Made by a program: the position numbers and the translations under genes. 64,000 nucleotides of DNA from Symbiodinium natans (lineage: Eukaryota; Sar; Dinophyceae; Suessiales; Symbiodiniaceae): positions 143,501 to 207,500 of the forward strand of contig CAJNDS010000119.1 in NCBI GenBank assembly GCA_905221605.1. Reading direction: 5' to 3'. The notes beneath the pieces are model-generated. The model was not told the DNA's origin. It saw only the letters and a list, made by a program, of their open reading frames with translations, and ran no database searches. This document shows positions 34,635 through 46,367 of the stretch, in pieces. The first letter of the stretch is position 1. Every line of letters begins with the position of its first letter.

Positions 34635-34753
34635 GCAAGAAGCGCGTAGACCGGATTGCAGCTACGCTAGGAAACTGTGCTGCTGGCGGTGACGCCCGGA
34701 TCAGTATGCAGCGTTGGGCAGTGGGCAGTGGCTTCCCTTGGTCTGTGCATCAG

Positions 34754-34795
34754 GTGGGACACGGCCATTTCGTTCTCATGCCAGTGATGGACCAG
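34754..34795 (+). CDS. Ig-like domain micro-exon, type B
   Basis: 42 bases, phase 0 at both ends, between GCATCAG and a GC donor (GACCAG then GCAGG). Reads VGHGHFVLMPVMDQ. The pair with 34587 is the cleanest view of an A/B junction split by an intron. Confidence 0.6.
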
Positions 34796-34911
34796 GCAGG
34801 GAGCATTGGAGCACCTGCGGATAGTGGCATAGAGCATAGAGCACTGTTGTTGCGGGGTTGCCGTCTAGGAGCTCAATATCGGCGAGAATGCATCTGGAGA
34901 CTTGGCAGCAG

Positions 34912-35033
34912 CCTGAAGTTGGCATCATCCCTGAGCCTCTCCATGTCGAAGGAAGCGGTGGGCAGCACTATACCACTGAGAACACCAGCGACGACAATGA
35001 AAGTTCCGAAGTGCCACTCGGCACCAGTCGATA
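34912..35033 (+). CDS. possible continuation exon, acidic
   Basis: The frame reads PEVGIIPEPLHVEGSGGQHY, then TTENTSDDNESSEVPLGTSR and a stop at about 35032. It follows the A/B pair on the same strand and could be a linker, but a second frame here is also open. Low certainty. Confidence 0.25.
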
Positions 35034-38000
35034 AGCAGCCATTGAAGGTATTGACCCTTGTCCGTTTCTTCAAAAGGCTTTGGAGACTTTGGCACTGCCA
35101 GGGGAGAAGACAGCTCAATAGCCCAACCGGGCCCGGCACGCCCGAACTTCACTGCCGTGCCGGATGCAACTCGGCACCGCAACACTCTGCGAGCGTCAGG
35201 AGATTTCAGGGATTTCAAGGATTCAAGAGGTCATGGCAGAGAGATGGTTGCTGACTCGCTTGTAGCTTCGAGCAGGAGTCTTCTGTCTCGGCACACCCAA
35301 GGCGGTGATGATTCCTGCAAGAAGCTGCCATGTCTTTCATGCAACAGTCCCGGGCTCAAGAGAGAAGGAAGGGGAGAACTGCCCAGGGCCAGGAGCAGGG
35401 TCATCTACAATCTACATGATGGCCCCTTTGGGGGTCTCTCTTCGAGTATCTTTCTCAGACTCTACTTGTAGTTCATCTACATCAGCCTCGGTCTGCGACA
35501 CAGGTGACGTGCAGTCCTCCTGCGCTTCGCCGTGGGGTGGAGCTGCTTTGATTGCACGGGCACAGTTCTTCATGTTTCTTCCGGAATGCGCAGGGCTCAA
35601 AGGCTCAAAGGCATGTGACTTGGTCTTCATAGGGAGCTTCATATGGATCGACGCCTCAAGGACGAAACCTCGTATAAATCCAAACATCGCAGGGTTGGCA
35701 GCGCTTCTTCTTTGCTGAGGTATGCTGTCGGCTACACGCGCGGAGCACTTCAGGCCAGCCTGAGCATGTGCTCTTCTTTTTTGTTCCACTTACATGTCTT
35801 CAACAGTCTCCTTCGGACCCACATTCCCGATTAAGATTATGCGCTTTCAGGACCTTTAGAGCTCCAGTTGCAAGTTGCAAGGTCCAGGGTGAATCTGTGG
35901 CAGCAGGGCCTCTGGGGCGGCTGCCTTCCTTCCACGTCATAGTCGGATGGCCCAGAAGTACAGCGACGTTTGTCTGCGAAGTCTGATGAAGTCAGGCCCT
36001 TGCTGTCTCCGAGGACCGAAACTACATGTTCCTCAGCGCCAGGGCAGTCTTCCCATCTGGCCTCCCAACGCAGCCGCAAGAGCCCGGGTCCCGGTCTTTG
36101 CAAAAACGCCTTGTTGTTGCTCGGTCCGCTCTTGCGACTGCGCCTACTTTTGAAACACCACCAACAACATCCAACAATTCTCGCCCTGCAGTTATTATAA
36201 AGACCTCAAGCCCTTCACATAGCGTGGTTAAGTTTAGGCACATGCGGTCTCGGCGACTCCACGGCCACACTGATGGCACGGACCACGTCAGCGAGGATGC
36301 TGAGGCCTGTCGGGGAGCGGAGGCGAACGAAGCTATCACGAAACCTTAAGCTAGGCTCTGCACCAAAACCCTAAAGCTGCAGAACGCCCAAACATGACCC
36401 AAGGACACAAAGCCCCGATGCCGAGGTGGCTTTTGCGCTCAGCCCGAAGCCGCACTGGTCGCGCTCCCAGGTGCATTCGTGCCCGCATGCAGGTTTCAGG
36501 TTATTTGCATTCTGCAACAAGCGCCGTGGTCATGAAGAATCTCCGCTCGCAGACGTCTCTGATACAGTTTTCTTGACCTGCCAGCGGGAACATCAAGGCA
36601 AGGCCTCCTGAGGGATAGCACTCTGCCTCTACGGTTCTTTGGCTTCGCCTGTGAACCCGGAGACTGCTCAACACGCTGTAGTCTGCTCAAAACTGGCGAC
36701 TTCAATAGGTTTCAGGGTTGGGTGCTTGGGGTTGGTCTTCGGGTTTAGGACAGGTTATAGGTGCGGAGTATGTGCAATGAACCGCGATCAATGCAGCTGC
36801 CTGGAACGTCACATGCTTACGAGCTGGTAGACTGACCCAACCAGCGCACACCAAAACGGCCAGAACACTTCCCCTTCCCCTCTCGAAGATGGCTCCCTGA
36901 ACAAAGGCCCCAGCTCCCAACCAAGAGTCTTGCAGCCTGAGGTACGCTGCCAAAGGTGCCACGCTGGCAATCAACTTCTCAGCACCTGTCCAGGTGCGTT
37001 CTGTTGGGGCTAAGTCGCCGCAGCTTGAGAGTTGGTACAGTTTCCTCATGTTTCCTCATGACCCCACCATAACCATGAACTTACAGTAACTACTTGAAGA
37101 GGGGTTGGTTTGTATCTGCACGATGCTATGATGCTTGACAGTTTGGAGCCGGACGGCTTCGGATCGTGGATTGCTCTCCGGGCAATGCCTCCAGGTGCAG
37201 GGATGCCTCGACAGTCACAATGCTTGCGGACGGTTGCATCGTGCTTTGAGGATCCTTGAGGATTTCATGTTCTCTTGTACTCATGTATGACCAGCACTTG
37301 GGTGCCGAGCTTTTTGTGACAGCAGGTGATGCTTGCTGTATGTTGCAGGAGTGGAAGGCTGTAGTTGCTGTCCACGTTGTTGCGGTAGCATCCTGGCATG
37401 CAGTCTTTTGGCTCCCAGCATACCCGGGAAGCCAAGAGACTCTTAGGTGGCCAGTGCGGTGACTTGGACTGAACACTTGCGCGTTGGACACAAGTGAACA
37501 TGACTCCCAAGCCATGGCATAGCCTGATCAAGTCTTGGATGTTCTTGTGATAGGACGGCCAATTTCGATCCGGCTGTAGGGGCAAATGTACTGCAAGTCG
37601 AGACATCTCGAAGAGACTCCTTTTCCACATCAAACGCTCAACCCCATGCCTCGAACTCAGACCCTTCACAGAATAGACCCCGAATCCTAGACAACCCTTG
37701 TAGCCTTCATGTTTGTGCACCGAGGGCGCTGGCCATGATTTTGGGGTCTGGTGAGGCGCGCAAGACTCTGACGGAGCTGGGCCCTTAGATTTCTGGAGAG
37801 AGGGTTTGGGCAAGGTTTAAAAATGGAAGCTGACGAGGTGGCAGAAGCCGAATTCTCCACCGGTAAACACAAGATGTGATTGGGATGCCTGGACACGCGC
37901 ACCCAATTCTCCGACCGTTTTATTACGACAGAGTCGTAGGCCTCGCAGGCCTCGTAGGCCTCGTAGGCTCTTAGGCCCCTTTCAGGGCTTCAGCATTTGA

Positions 38001-38870
38001 GCTTTTTATGCATGTCTCCACCAGTCTCAAGGCTTGCTGCGATCTGCCGCTGGTCCTCCACAGTGCTGCAGACCCGTCTTCAGAGGCTCTGTGCTCGCAT
38101 GCCCAGAGTCTAGAATGGCTTCATGCCTTCACAGGCTGAGCAGGGCGTTGGTTAAGGACGTGTCTGTGGCTCATTGTTGGACTTGCAAGTAACCACGACC
38201 TTTGCTGCTACGACGTTATGATCTCGAAGTCTGGTTGTCAACCCTACGCTGCCCAAACGGCCTGAGCTCTAACAAACTTCTTAACTCTTAACCTCATGAG
38301 ATGCGAACTTCATGCGAGCTCACTTGGCATGGCCTACTTGCTAGGCTCTGGCTTGGAGACGCGAGCATCTCTGTCGAAATTAGCGGGTTTAAGGGTTTTC
38401 AGGGTTGGGGACTGGCTGCCGTGTGTGTGTGTGTGTGTGTGCGCGTGCAGGTGAAGCTGTACTAAGCTGTATGACCTCACTGTTTGACGTCAATGCCGTG
38501 CGGAGTCGTCCTTATGCGTGTCAGAAGCAGTGTCGACTTCAAGATCCAAGTGCAGAGAGGAAGAAGTAGCTCCAGGCTCTGTCAGGTATAGCATGATGGA
38601 TGCAAATCGTTCAATGCTGCCAAGGTTTGCCTTTCACCTGCCACGCCTGCAACCGGATTGCACGTGTGAAGTGTAATGGTCCTGCTGGAGCATCGCGATC
38701 ATGTGACTACTCGTAGGGGAGCGCGTTTTCGGTTCTGCAGAGGATGCGCGGTGAGCCTGTGACACCTTCCTGGCCAAGGCACCTACCTCTTCAGGCCGTC
38801 CCGGCTGCCCACTCCCTTCCTGTCGGCAGAGCGCTTTCTGCCCCAGGCTGTGCTGCGTGTTCCCTCACAG
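35034..38870. other. no assignable gene
   Basis: Several short open frames exist on both strands (for example an acidic minus-strand frame at about 35412-35530), none with a recognisable motif or paired splice sites. A CCTCGTAGG repeat lies at about 37933-37972 and a (GT)n run at 38421-38446. Confidence 0.4.
38421..38446 (+). repeat. (GT)n microsatellite
   Basis: About 11 GT units then GCGCGTG. Confidence 0.95.
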
Positions 38871-38987
38871 GTTGTCACGGATTTGGTCTGTGGTGCACTA
38901 GTTAACGAGTCCAAACGCCGCATTCTGCTTAACGTGCATGGACAGGGAGTCAGGGAGTTTCTGCTGCCACCACAGATCTTATGCCAG
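38871..38987 (+). CDS. Ig-like domain exon, types A+B
   Basis: 117 bases, phase 0 at both ends, between CCTCACAG and a GC donor (TGCCAG then GCCTG). Reads VVTDLVCGALVNESKRR, then ILLNVHGQGVREFLLPPQ. NVHGQGVREFLLPP has the turn G-x-G and following strand of the domain. Begins V and ends Q like the other symmetric exons. Confidence 0.5.
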
Positions 38988-39136
38988 GCCTGCAACTGCA
39001 GGGGCCCTGTGGGCTGCAAATTCCCCGGCGGCCGTCGCCTCAATTTGGATTTGGAGCTTCGAGATGCTTCGAGTAGCTGCGTAGCTCTCACCTTTCCCTG
39101 GTTCTTCCGGCGCTTCTGTACTTCTGTATCCCATAG

Positions 39137-39184
39137 CTCTGCAATGCTCTGCAGTGTTCTGCAATGCTCTGAAATGCTCTGCTG
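39137..39184 (+). repeat. CTCTGCAATG-like tandem repeat
   Basis: Five imperfect 10-12-bp units of GCAATGCTCTG. A CATAACA-rich stretch at about 39735-39795 is similar in character. Confidence 0.75.
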
Positions 39185-39250
39185 TCACTAGCACCTTTGT
39201 GTGCAGGTGGACCGGGACGGCTCCAGCCTTGCCCTGTAGAGGCTGCTGAG

Positions 39251-39313
39251 GGTGTCTTACATGAGAGCCCCCAATTTATTGTGCTCAACTTGGACTGTAG
39301 TCTAAGGCCACAG
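39251..39313 (+). CDS. Ig-like domain exon, type C
   Basis: 63 bases, phase 0 at both ends, between GCTGAG and a GT donor (CCACAG then GTATGG). Reads GVLHESPQFIVLNLDCSLRP followed by Q. It follows the A+B exon at 38871 by about 260 bases, the spacing seen in the other sets. Confidence 0.45.
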
Positions 39314-40873
39314 GTATGGTTCCGAACATGTTATTGCGCGGCCACAGCCGGGAGCAGCTCATTGAATTTGCCTCACTTGCCCCTTGGTCTTCGGGGGGAG
39401 CTCAGTAGTTCGCCACTTCATACCAACAGACAATAGGAGCCAAGTTAAACTTTGAAGTTGAAATTTGCTGAGCTAGATAAGTGTGTTAAATGAACTTGCA
39501 TGGCTCGGCCGTGACACTTGCCACGGCACCGATCTTGCTCCAATCAAGGCATGTGTTGCAGACCGGGTTTCGTGCATGACAGAAGCTTCAACCCGCCAGG
39601 TCGAGGCACGCTAGACTCCATGGCTCGCGTAATGCGCCGCTTGCGGCCGGAGGCGCCGCTACTGTCAGCTGATGTCATGTTAATATTAATATCATCTGTA
39701 CATCCTACAGCAACATACAGCGTACCATGGTGTAACATGCCACAACATAACATGGCACAGTGCGAGCAGCATAACATCACAGAACACAGCATAACACGTG
39801 CATTTCTATGGTTTCAGGGGCCGGAGTGTTTCCATTGCGTGGCCATGCTTTGCGAAGCCGCTGCACGGTTCCTCGACACGTGCAGGAGTTGGCGTGTTTG
39901 TGGCGGCCAGGCAAAGGCCGGCCCGGTACACTCAGCCTGCACCCTTTTTGCGTGTTTGAGTTCCTTGTCCTGTGCATTGTGGTGCCAGGGCCTGGGATGT
40001 GCCGCAGCAGGCATGCTCTCTCCTGGCTATGCCCGCGGGCTGTATATGTCCCAGTGCATGTGGCCGTAGTGTATGTACAGGTGGTCAAACCGATCGGCAG
40101 TTCCGGCGCAAAGCGCCGCGCCCTGAGAGCGCGTCTGCGCAACCTGCTCAACTTCGGTATGATTGACTGTAGGCATGATCCATCGCACTCGCGACTCACA
40201 CAATTGTTGTTTTCAAACAATGAGCACACTACAGACCCAACACGTCTCCGCGGATATTCGTGTGCGTGCTGATGATTAGTCCAAGCCGCGACTACACATG
40301 TGGCATATTGACCTGGCGGCAGTGTATCTTGCATGGTTCAGGCCGTCGCAAATCTGCAGCCGCCACTTTGGAGGTGCGCTAGCCACGGGGGCTTGAGGCT
40401 TGGCGGGGGCTCTGGTTTTAAGGGGGCCAAGGAGAAGCCACCAGCATGGTGGAGTCGTTCTGGACATAGTGCGGCTGTCAGAAGTCTCAGAGCGGTGAAT
40501 TGCCGCACGGCCTCCAGTCCAGCCTCCAGGTACTTTTCCGAACTGAGCATTCAAACCTCAACACCGTCTTAGTTTGCCTGCACACCCTCCCACACAAATG
40601 CCCTACCCCGGTACCCCCTTGCTGTGCCAGCTTTGCCGCGCCGTCGTTGCACGGCTTCGGCGCGCCCTTGTCGGGCTGGGAACCGGTGCCCGGGCGCAGA
40701 GTCCTCGCTTGACACCTATGCAATTTAGTTTTTTTGCATTAAAGTGGGGGCGGGGGCCTGAAAAGCGTTTGGAATGTGGGGGTGCCTCAACGACCTCGTT
40801 CTGAGAGTGGACTTGTAGTGCACTTGTAGTGTGGGAGACTAGACCAATTCGACCAGCGGGCATAAGCTGCGGG

Positions 40874-41040
40874 GATCAAGCCAAAGCGGGTTGTCTTTCG
40901 TACCAAGTCGCCCTTCGAGCCGAAGCCCAAGCCTCCGGACGAGTACTGTCTGAGCCTTGGGAAGATCACAGACGTGCTCAGGCGGGGTCTTGCCAAGTTG
41001 CCACCTGACTCAGTCTTCATTCTCGGAACACTCCGCACCC
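40874..41040 (+). CDS. coding-like exon, unrecognised
   Basis: The frame reads KRVVFRTKSPFEPKPKPPDE, then YCLSLGKITDVLRRGLAKLP and DSVFILGTLRTR. It is clearly protein-like (basic proline-rich hinge, then an amphipathic helix), but no family is recognised and borders are uncertain. Confidence 0.4.
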
Positions 41041-41148
41041 GCTGTATAAATCTCAGAGCTTCCGTGCATCCACGCGCGCACAAACGAGTTCCCCAATGCA
41101 GGAGTGACTATCCCGAGCCTTGGAAAGCAAATGCAGATGAATTGTCTC

Positions 41149-41178
41149 CCCCCACCCCCCCCCCCCCCCCCCCCCCCC
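41149..41178 (+). repeat. poly-C run
   Basis: About 29 bases of C with a single A. Confidence 0.95.
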
Positions 41179-41331
41179 ATGCCAGCCCACTCCATTACCC
41201 GACGCCCTTCAACACCGCCCCTGAAAACATTGACCCCTTCAAGATCTCGTGCATCGCTTGTCCTTCAGGATGTCTGTCTGGATTGGTTGGGTTAGAACAT
41301 CGACCGATGACCTCTCACCATTTCAGGATTT

Positions 41332-41480
41332 CTTTGCTAGAGCTCCAGACTTCAGCATCTACGATGAGCTGCCCGGTGGCACTGGGCACCATGAAGCTGC
41401 CCTTAGTGACTTAGTGATTGTCTCAGCAGAGGCAACTTTCGATGAACATGTTCTCAGGGCCCTGATTCTCCAACTGCGGA
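41332..41480 (+). CDS. coding-like exon, unrecognised
   Basis: After CATTTCAG the frame reads DFFARAPDFSIYDELPGGTG, then HHEAALSDLVIVSAEATFDE. Probably the same transcript as the 40874 segment. No domain assigned. Confidence 0.35.
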
Positions 41481-41744
41481 AACCGTGGGACCAGCCGAAG
41501 CAGCTGGCCGGATGCCGGTCGACCTATGAGCCCTGTTGTGCAAGCAGTGTTCGGTGTATGATGGGATGTAGCAGATGTTTTGGGTCCCGCAATCTCTTGG
41601 CAGATTTTGCCATTCTTCGGCCGATGTGTCGTGAACATGGGTGGAGTGCGCTGTGAACTTGTCTGTGGTTGGGGGATGCTGGGAATGGAGGTGCTATCAG
41701 GGTCAAGGTTCGGATGCCGACCTGGAGTGCAGAGACACTAGCAG

Positions 41745-41882
41745 GTTCGTGCTTATTTACTCTCAAATAGTCCTAAGTCACGACTCCGTGATGCTCCGTG
41801 AGGCTGCTAGACTGCTAGAGCAATGGGCCGTGACCTTCAGGAAGCATTTCTCACAGCGATCCGTGCGGTCAGCAAGAGCTTA
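41745..41882 (+). CDS. possible terminal exon, unrecognised
   Basis: After CTAGCAG the frame reads RFVLIYSQIVLSHDSVMLRE, then AARLLEQWAVTFRKHFSQ, and ends TAA at 41880-41882. The first half is strand-like and the second an amphipathic helix. It could end the gene that contains the 40874 and 41332 segments. Confidence 0.35.
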
Positions 41883-41940
41883 ATTCACCACGGACAGGCT
41901 GCTTGGCGACATTGTAGAAGGAGGTCATTTGCCTGGTCGT

Positions 41941-42000
41941 GAGAGTGGGAGAGCGAGAGAGTGAGAGAGTGAGAGAGTGATAGATTGAGAGAGTGTGAGA
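41941..42000 (+). repeat. GAGAGAGT purine repeat
   Basis: Imperfect GAGAGAGT and GAGAGCGA units. Confidence 0.9.
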
Positions 42001-43190
42001 AGACGAAGAAGAGGAAATAAGATCACGAAGCTTGGGCAACAGTGGAGAAGCGGGGCAAGAACTAAACGATGGTCGAGTGCTGTTGTCATGTGCTGCAGTA
42101 CTGGTTTAGGGAACAGTTCTACATGGGTGAGGGGGCGAAATCTCGGGAGTGTTGCACTTCTCTCTCCGAAATTCCTGCAGCCGAATCGGAATGAGATGGC
42201 AGTTCTGAGACAAGGGCTAGTAGCGGGTAGTAAAGAGCAAGGCCCAGCTTCACGTGATCGCCCCAGGTTGAGTGCCAGGTCTGCGATGGACGACCGTAGC
42301 TTGGTTGCACGTCGCACGTGACAATCGCAGCCAGGTTTCCTCTGCTATCCAGGATTTGAAATAGATTCATGTCGTAATGTGGCCGGTGGTTCAGACGGTA
42401 TGTGTTTGCAGTCGCCCAAGTATGCACGCCAGCTGCGCACACGTACAAGAACTCACGACGAGTTCCCATCAAACTCGCGGGCCAAAGCAATTGAGAACCT
42501 TTCAGCTCCCAGGTATGGCTTTGACCTCCGAGTGCACTGGACATGCCGGGGGCAACTTCGATTAGGCAGGCGGCCGAGCGATTTCAGCAGAAAGTGCAGC
42601 CGTCTAAGAGACTACAGTAACAAAGCTCTCGCTGATTGTTCTGAAGCGTCTATGTTTATCCAGATGTTCTTTCTTTCAATAGTTGGTGCCCACAGTCTTG
42701 TCTTATTGTGGGGCCGGAAAGTGACGATTGAATGATCCGCGTCGCCTTCTGGAGTCAGGGGTGAAGACCGCCAGAGAGTTTTGATCTTCTGCCTTACCTC
42801 TGGTGTCAGTCCGATTGGTGTCACAACTTCTCGTCTGTTGACCCTTGTCAGCAAAGCGCATCTGGCGAGGCTCCAGGAGCTTCACAATTTCTGCCATATC
42901 CTTATATGAGATGAGGAAGCAGGCAAATTTAAGCGATCCTTGGCGTAAACATGCATCTGACTCAGTTCCTTGAATGGATTGCAGTAGCACCGTAGCTCCA
43001 CTTTCTAGCCCCCCAAGGATTCCGAGCAACTTGCCTGGCGGATCCACAAGCACATCATTGAGCCTCGATGTGACGTATGGTGAAGTTACGGGGCACGCGT
43101 GGAGATGTGTCACGGAGCGTGACGGAGTGGCAGCGTAATTGGTACCTGCCAGCGGCTGCACTGGGTGTCAGCTGCAACGACTTGCGGCAG

Positions 43191-43250
43191 GATGTTTCTG
43201 GGCATTTGTGTATTTCCGGAGTCGCCACAGTAAATCCGCTCACAGCACAA
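43191..43250 (+). CDS. Ig-like domain exon, type C
   Basis: 60 bases, phase 0 at both ends, between GCGGCAG and a GT donor (GCACAA then GTCTCC). Reads DVSGHLCISGVATVNPLTAQ. The LCISGVATVNP core fits V-x-I-S-G-x-x-V-x-x-P of Big_5 domains. Confidence 0.45.
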
Positions 43251-43500
43251 GTCTCCTAGTGGTTCTCCACTCTCACTCTCGCTGAGGATGTGACGGAGAT
43301 CCGCCCATGCTGCCTCCGGGAGACACTGATGAACCGCTGCGAGGCCACGGTAAGAACAGTGCCCATATGCGCGCGCGCAAGCCGTGGCCCTTGGAGCTGA
43401 GTTGCGCCTCCCTTTCCCGAAAGTACAAGCCTGGTGCGCCTGGCCAGTTCATGGCCAGATAAAGACCGCAGGAGCTGGACATGGAGCCGGCTCCTTGAAG

Positions 43501-43580
43501 CTGCGTGGAACAGCGCTCAGCTTGACGGTACTGCCATCCCCGGGAGCAACAGTCGCCTTCTCGTGGTATCCTGTGTTTCC
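43501..43580 (+). CDS. Ig-like domain exon candidate, type C
   Basis: After CTTGAAG the frame reads LRGTALSLTVLPSPGATVAF, then SWYPV. It has the same strand-turn-strand pattern as 43191. An antisense frame also looks coding, so certainty is limited. Confidence 0.35.
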
Positions 43581-43599
43581 TCGTGGGCTTAGGGTTTAG

Positions 43600-44440
43600 G
43601 GTTCTTCCCCCCCCGCCCCCCATGTAACAGCGAGCAAGAAAGGGCCCAAAAGCACCTTGTCGATGTGTAGCCAATGCTTCCCAGTCCAGCTGTTCAGCCG
43701 AACTAAGGCGCCCGGAGGCCGCACGCAATTCGTAACATGGGTGTCAGAACTATGCAGTTTTCTCAGCCCCTTAGCGGCCTTGGGCCAGCCAACGAGAATT
43801 GTTTCAATCATGTTCAATCGGAAGAGTGGGTTCGCCACCGCGCACAGCGGATCCAGAACCTGCCTGGTAGGTAGCTGAAATGCTTCTTGTGCATACTGTA
43901 AAGATAGAGTTGGTAGTTATATGCCGTGGCTTTCTCAGCAGGCGGATGGCAAGCACAGCTGAAGGATCAGCCGTCATGATACCCCGAGCTAGCCAATCCC
44001 CAGCCATGCTCTCGGGAATGTTGCGGAAGGGCGTGGATAGGTCAAGCTGTACGTGCTGGCATGTTCTGGCACAGCAGAGTTCAGCTATTGCAGCGTGTAC
44101 TAAACCTGAGCCCTGCTATTCTTGGTTGTTTGGGGCATTGGTTGGGGGCGGTTGAGTCCATCAGCTGGAACAGCAAAAATGTTTCTGGATGTTTCTGGCA
44201 TCAACATGGAATTTCAAACCCGCAGCCCCGGGACCCGGTAAGCTTGAAGTGCTGTCCTTTTAGCTGAAGTTTGTTCCGCTTCTGCTGTGATGGTGCCTGA
44301 AGGTCGTTGGTACCTCCAGGCCATCTCATGCAAGACGGTTCCCAAATCGGGAAAGCGTTTCTCAAGGGCGTGTGCCATGTACTTCGCGGGGCTACACACA
44401 GACAAATGGCGGGCGCCCGCCTGGTCATCCAGCATCATGT
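43600..44440 (-). CDS. antisense coding-like segments, unrecognised
   Basis: On the minus strand three frames read like protein: CSPAKYMAHALEKRFPDLG (about 44400-44230); LDLSTPFRNIPESMAGDWLA then RGIMTADPSAVLAIRLLRKP (about 44045-43920); and ANPLFRLNMIETILVGWPKA then LVRLNSWTGKHWLHIDKVLL (about 43860-43630). They run in the correct order for one minus-strand gene or element inside a region where everything else recognisable is on the + strand. No family recognised; + frames here are also partly open. Confidence 0.3.
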
Positions 44441-45183
44441 GAGTACAGCCTTGCTACCAAAAATTGCCCCGCTAGCGTTGCCATGACCCCCCTCGACCCA
44501 TCTGTACAGGAGGCCGCTTTATGCAATCGGGGAGCCTTGCAAAGCACCTTGATACTTGGTAGAAACCTGAGCAACGTTGAAATTCTTCATGATGTCATTG
44601 AGAGCGAGGCTCCCTGGTTGCATGCCTCATGCTCGAAATATCTTGCAATGCTGGCGCTACAGAGCCATCCAATGAATCAGAAGCAGGCAGCATGACCAGA
44701 ACGGAAGGTAATACCTGAAACCGTGATACGATCATTAACCCAGGACATTTTGCCGGCCTTTTGTTTCTGACGGCACAAATGTTTGAGACTGCGTGGCGTG
44801 GGTGTGTAGGTGTGTGATGGCACATTCAGAAAAGGATCTCATATGGGCTACTAGGACGACCGGGCATGCTTTGCGGGATCAGCTCATCGAGCACAGGCTG
44901 ACTGAGAGCAAATGCCCAGACGCACCAGTGCTTTGGCTTTAGGGATGTTTTCAGACGTTTTTGCATATCCCTTCCGCTGCGAGGTGCTTCGACGGCGTGT
45001 CCGAGCTCGTGGCCGACGATGAAGTCATGGGTCTCGAGGTGTGCTCACCAAAGTTGAGCGGATTTTGGTTTCAATGGCAATGAAAGTCCTAGTTGTGACA
45101 CCTCCATGTGCCAGGGGGCCATTTTTGGGCAGATAACTACTATAGTAGATACTGGCAAAGACGCATATGCATTTTCATGGCAG

Positions 45184-45240
45184 GTCTCATCAGGCGTCGC
45201 TGCGGAGCACCTCCTGCTAGATGGCATGTGCACGCCCAAG
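45184..45240 (+). CDS. Ig-like domain micro-exon candidate, type B
   Basis: After CATGGCAG, in phase 0, the frame reads VSSGVAAEHLLLDGMCTPK. It begins with V and has the G then hydrophobic strand of the type B exons. The 3' border is not certain. Confidence 0.3.
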
Positions 45241-46367
45241 CTTCTGTTGCGGGTGTAAGAGTTTAGGGCGTTAGGCCGTTAAACCGCGAAGCTCTCTCTT
45301 TTAGACATGTGCAGCGGTAGATGGAGTCTTCGACAAATTAGTCCAAGGGAGGAGATGTCTCGGGCTCAGCTTGTCCCAGATCCCAGGCAGGCCCTGCTGG
45401 TGTCGCAGGGCCTACGCCCGGGTCGGCTCCACGCCTTGCGCAGCGACGTGCTGGGCGTCCTGCGGGATGAGGAGCGCTGAGGGCTTGAAGATCCGTGCAA
45501 TGTGCCGGTGTCTGTGGGAGCAGGATGGCAACCCCATGCTGCCAGTGACGTCCGGCTTGGAGTTCTGGGTGACCACCTTACAACTCCCCTATGAGGGGGT
45601 TCACCGTGCAAGGGTTCAGAGAGGCGCACGGCGAAAGTACCGCGCCTGCCACGCGAAACGAGGTTTTGCTTCGCAATGTTTGGACCCCAAAATTGTTACA
45701 AATTCTTGATTGGAACGAGTTTTGGACGCGTTTGCCGCGCATGGCCAGGGCTTCAGGTTCAGAGCATAAAGTCGAACATGGTTGTTGGTGGAGGTTTAGT
45801 CTGTCGTGGAAAGAGGCAAAAATGCTGCAACCAGCAGAGTGTTGGGCATTTTCACAAAAGGCATGAACACTTGGGACAGCGCGCCTGGTTGCAGAAACAT
45901 CAAGCATTCTTCTGCAGTTTGTTCTTCATCAAGGGCAACGACGCTGAACATTTCAGTGTTGTGACAGCGCGTCTTGACCAGAAACGTCAAACAGTTTTTT
46001 GCCATTGCAGTATGTGAGAAAAAGGAGGCACAAATGCTGCATAGGCTAGAGTTTTGGGTACGGGTAGGTTAGAGCAACATGGTCGTAACCAACCTGCCCC
46101 CCCCCCCGCCCACCCACCCACCTACAACAAAAGAAAGCCCAAAAGAGTCTTGCGCGGTTCGCCCCCCCGCTTGCTTGCTCTAGGCTTCTGAGAGTCCTCA
46201 GCCGCTTCAGCCAGTTCGACACGTGCCATATCTCATTGCTGAAAGGTCCAGCCAGATGACAGTCGCTTCCCAGAGATCTTGGTGCAGGTCCTTGGGCAGC
46301 GTGCTCTGGAATCACTGGCTCCGCCATTTCCCTACACGACATCGCCATGGCGGCCACATGCTTGCAG
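45241..46367. other. unassigned; frames open on both strands
   Basis: 45590-46017 stays open on the + strand (ending VVTARLDQKRQTVFCHC) and partly on the minus strand. No family recognised. A poly-C and CCCA run lies at 46096-46122. Confidence 0.3.
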
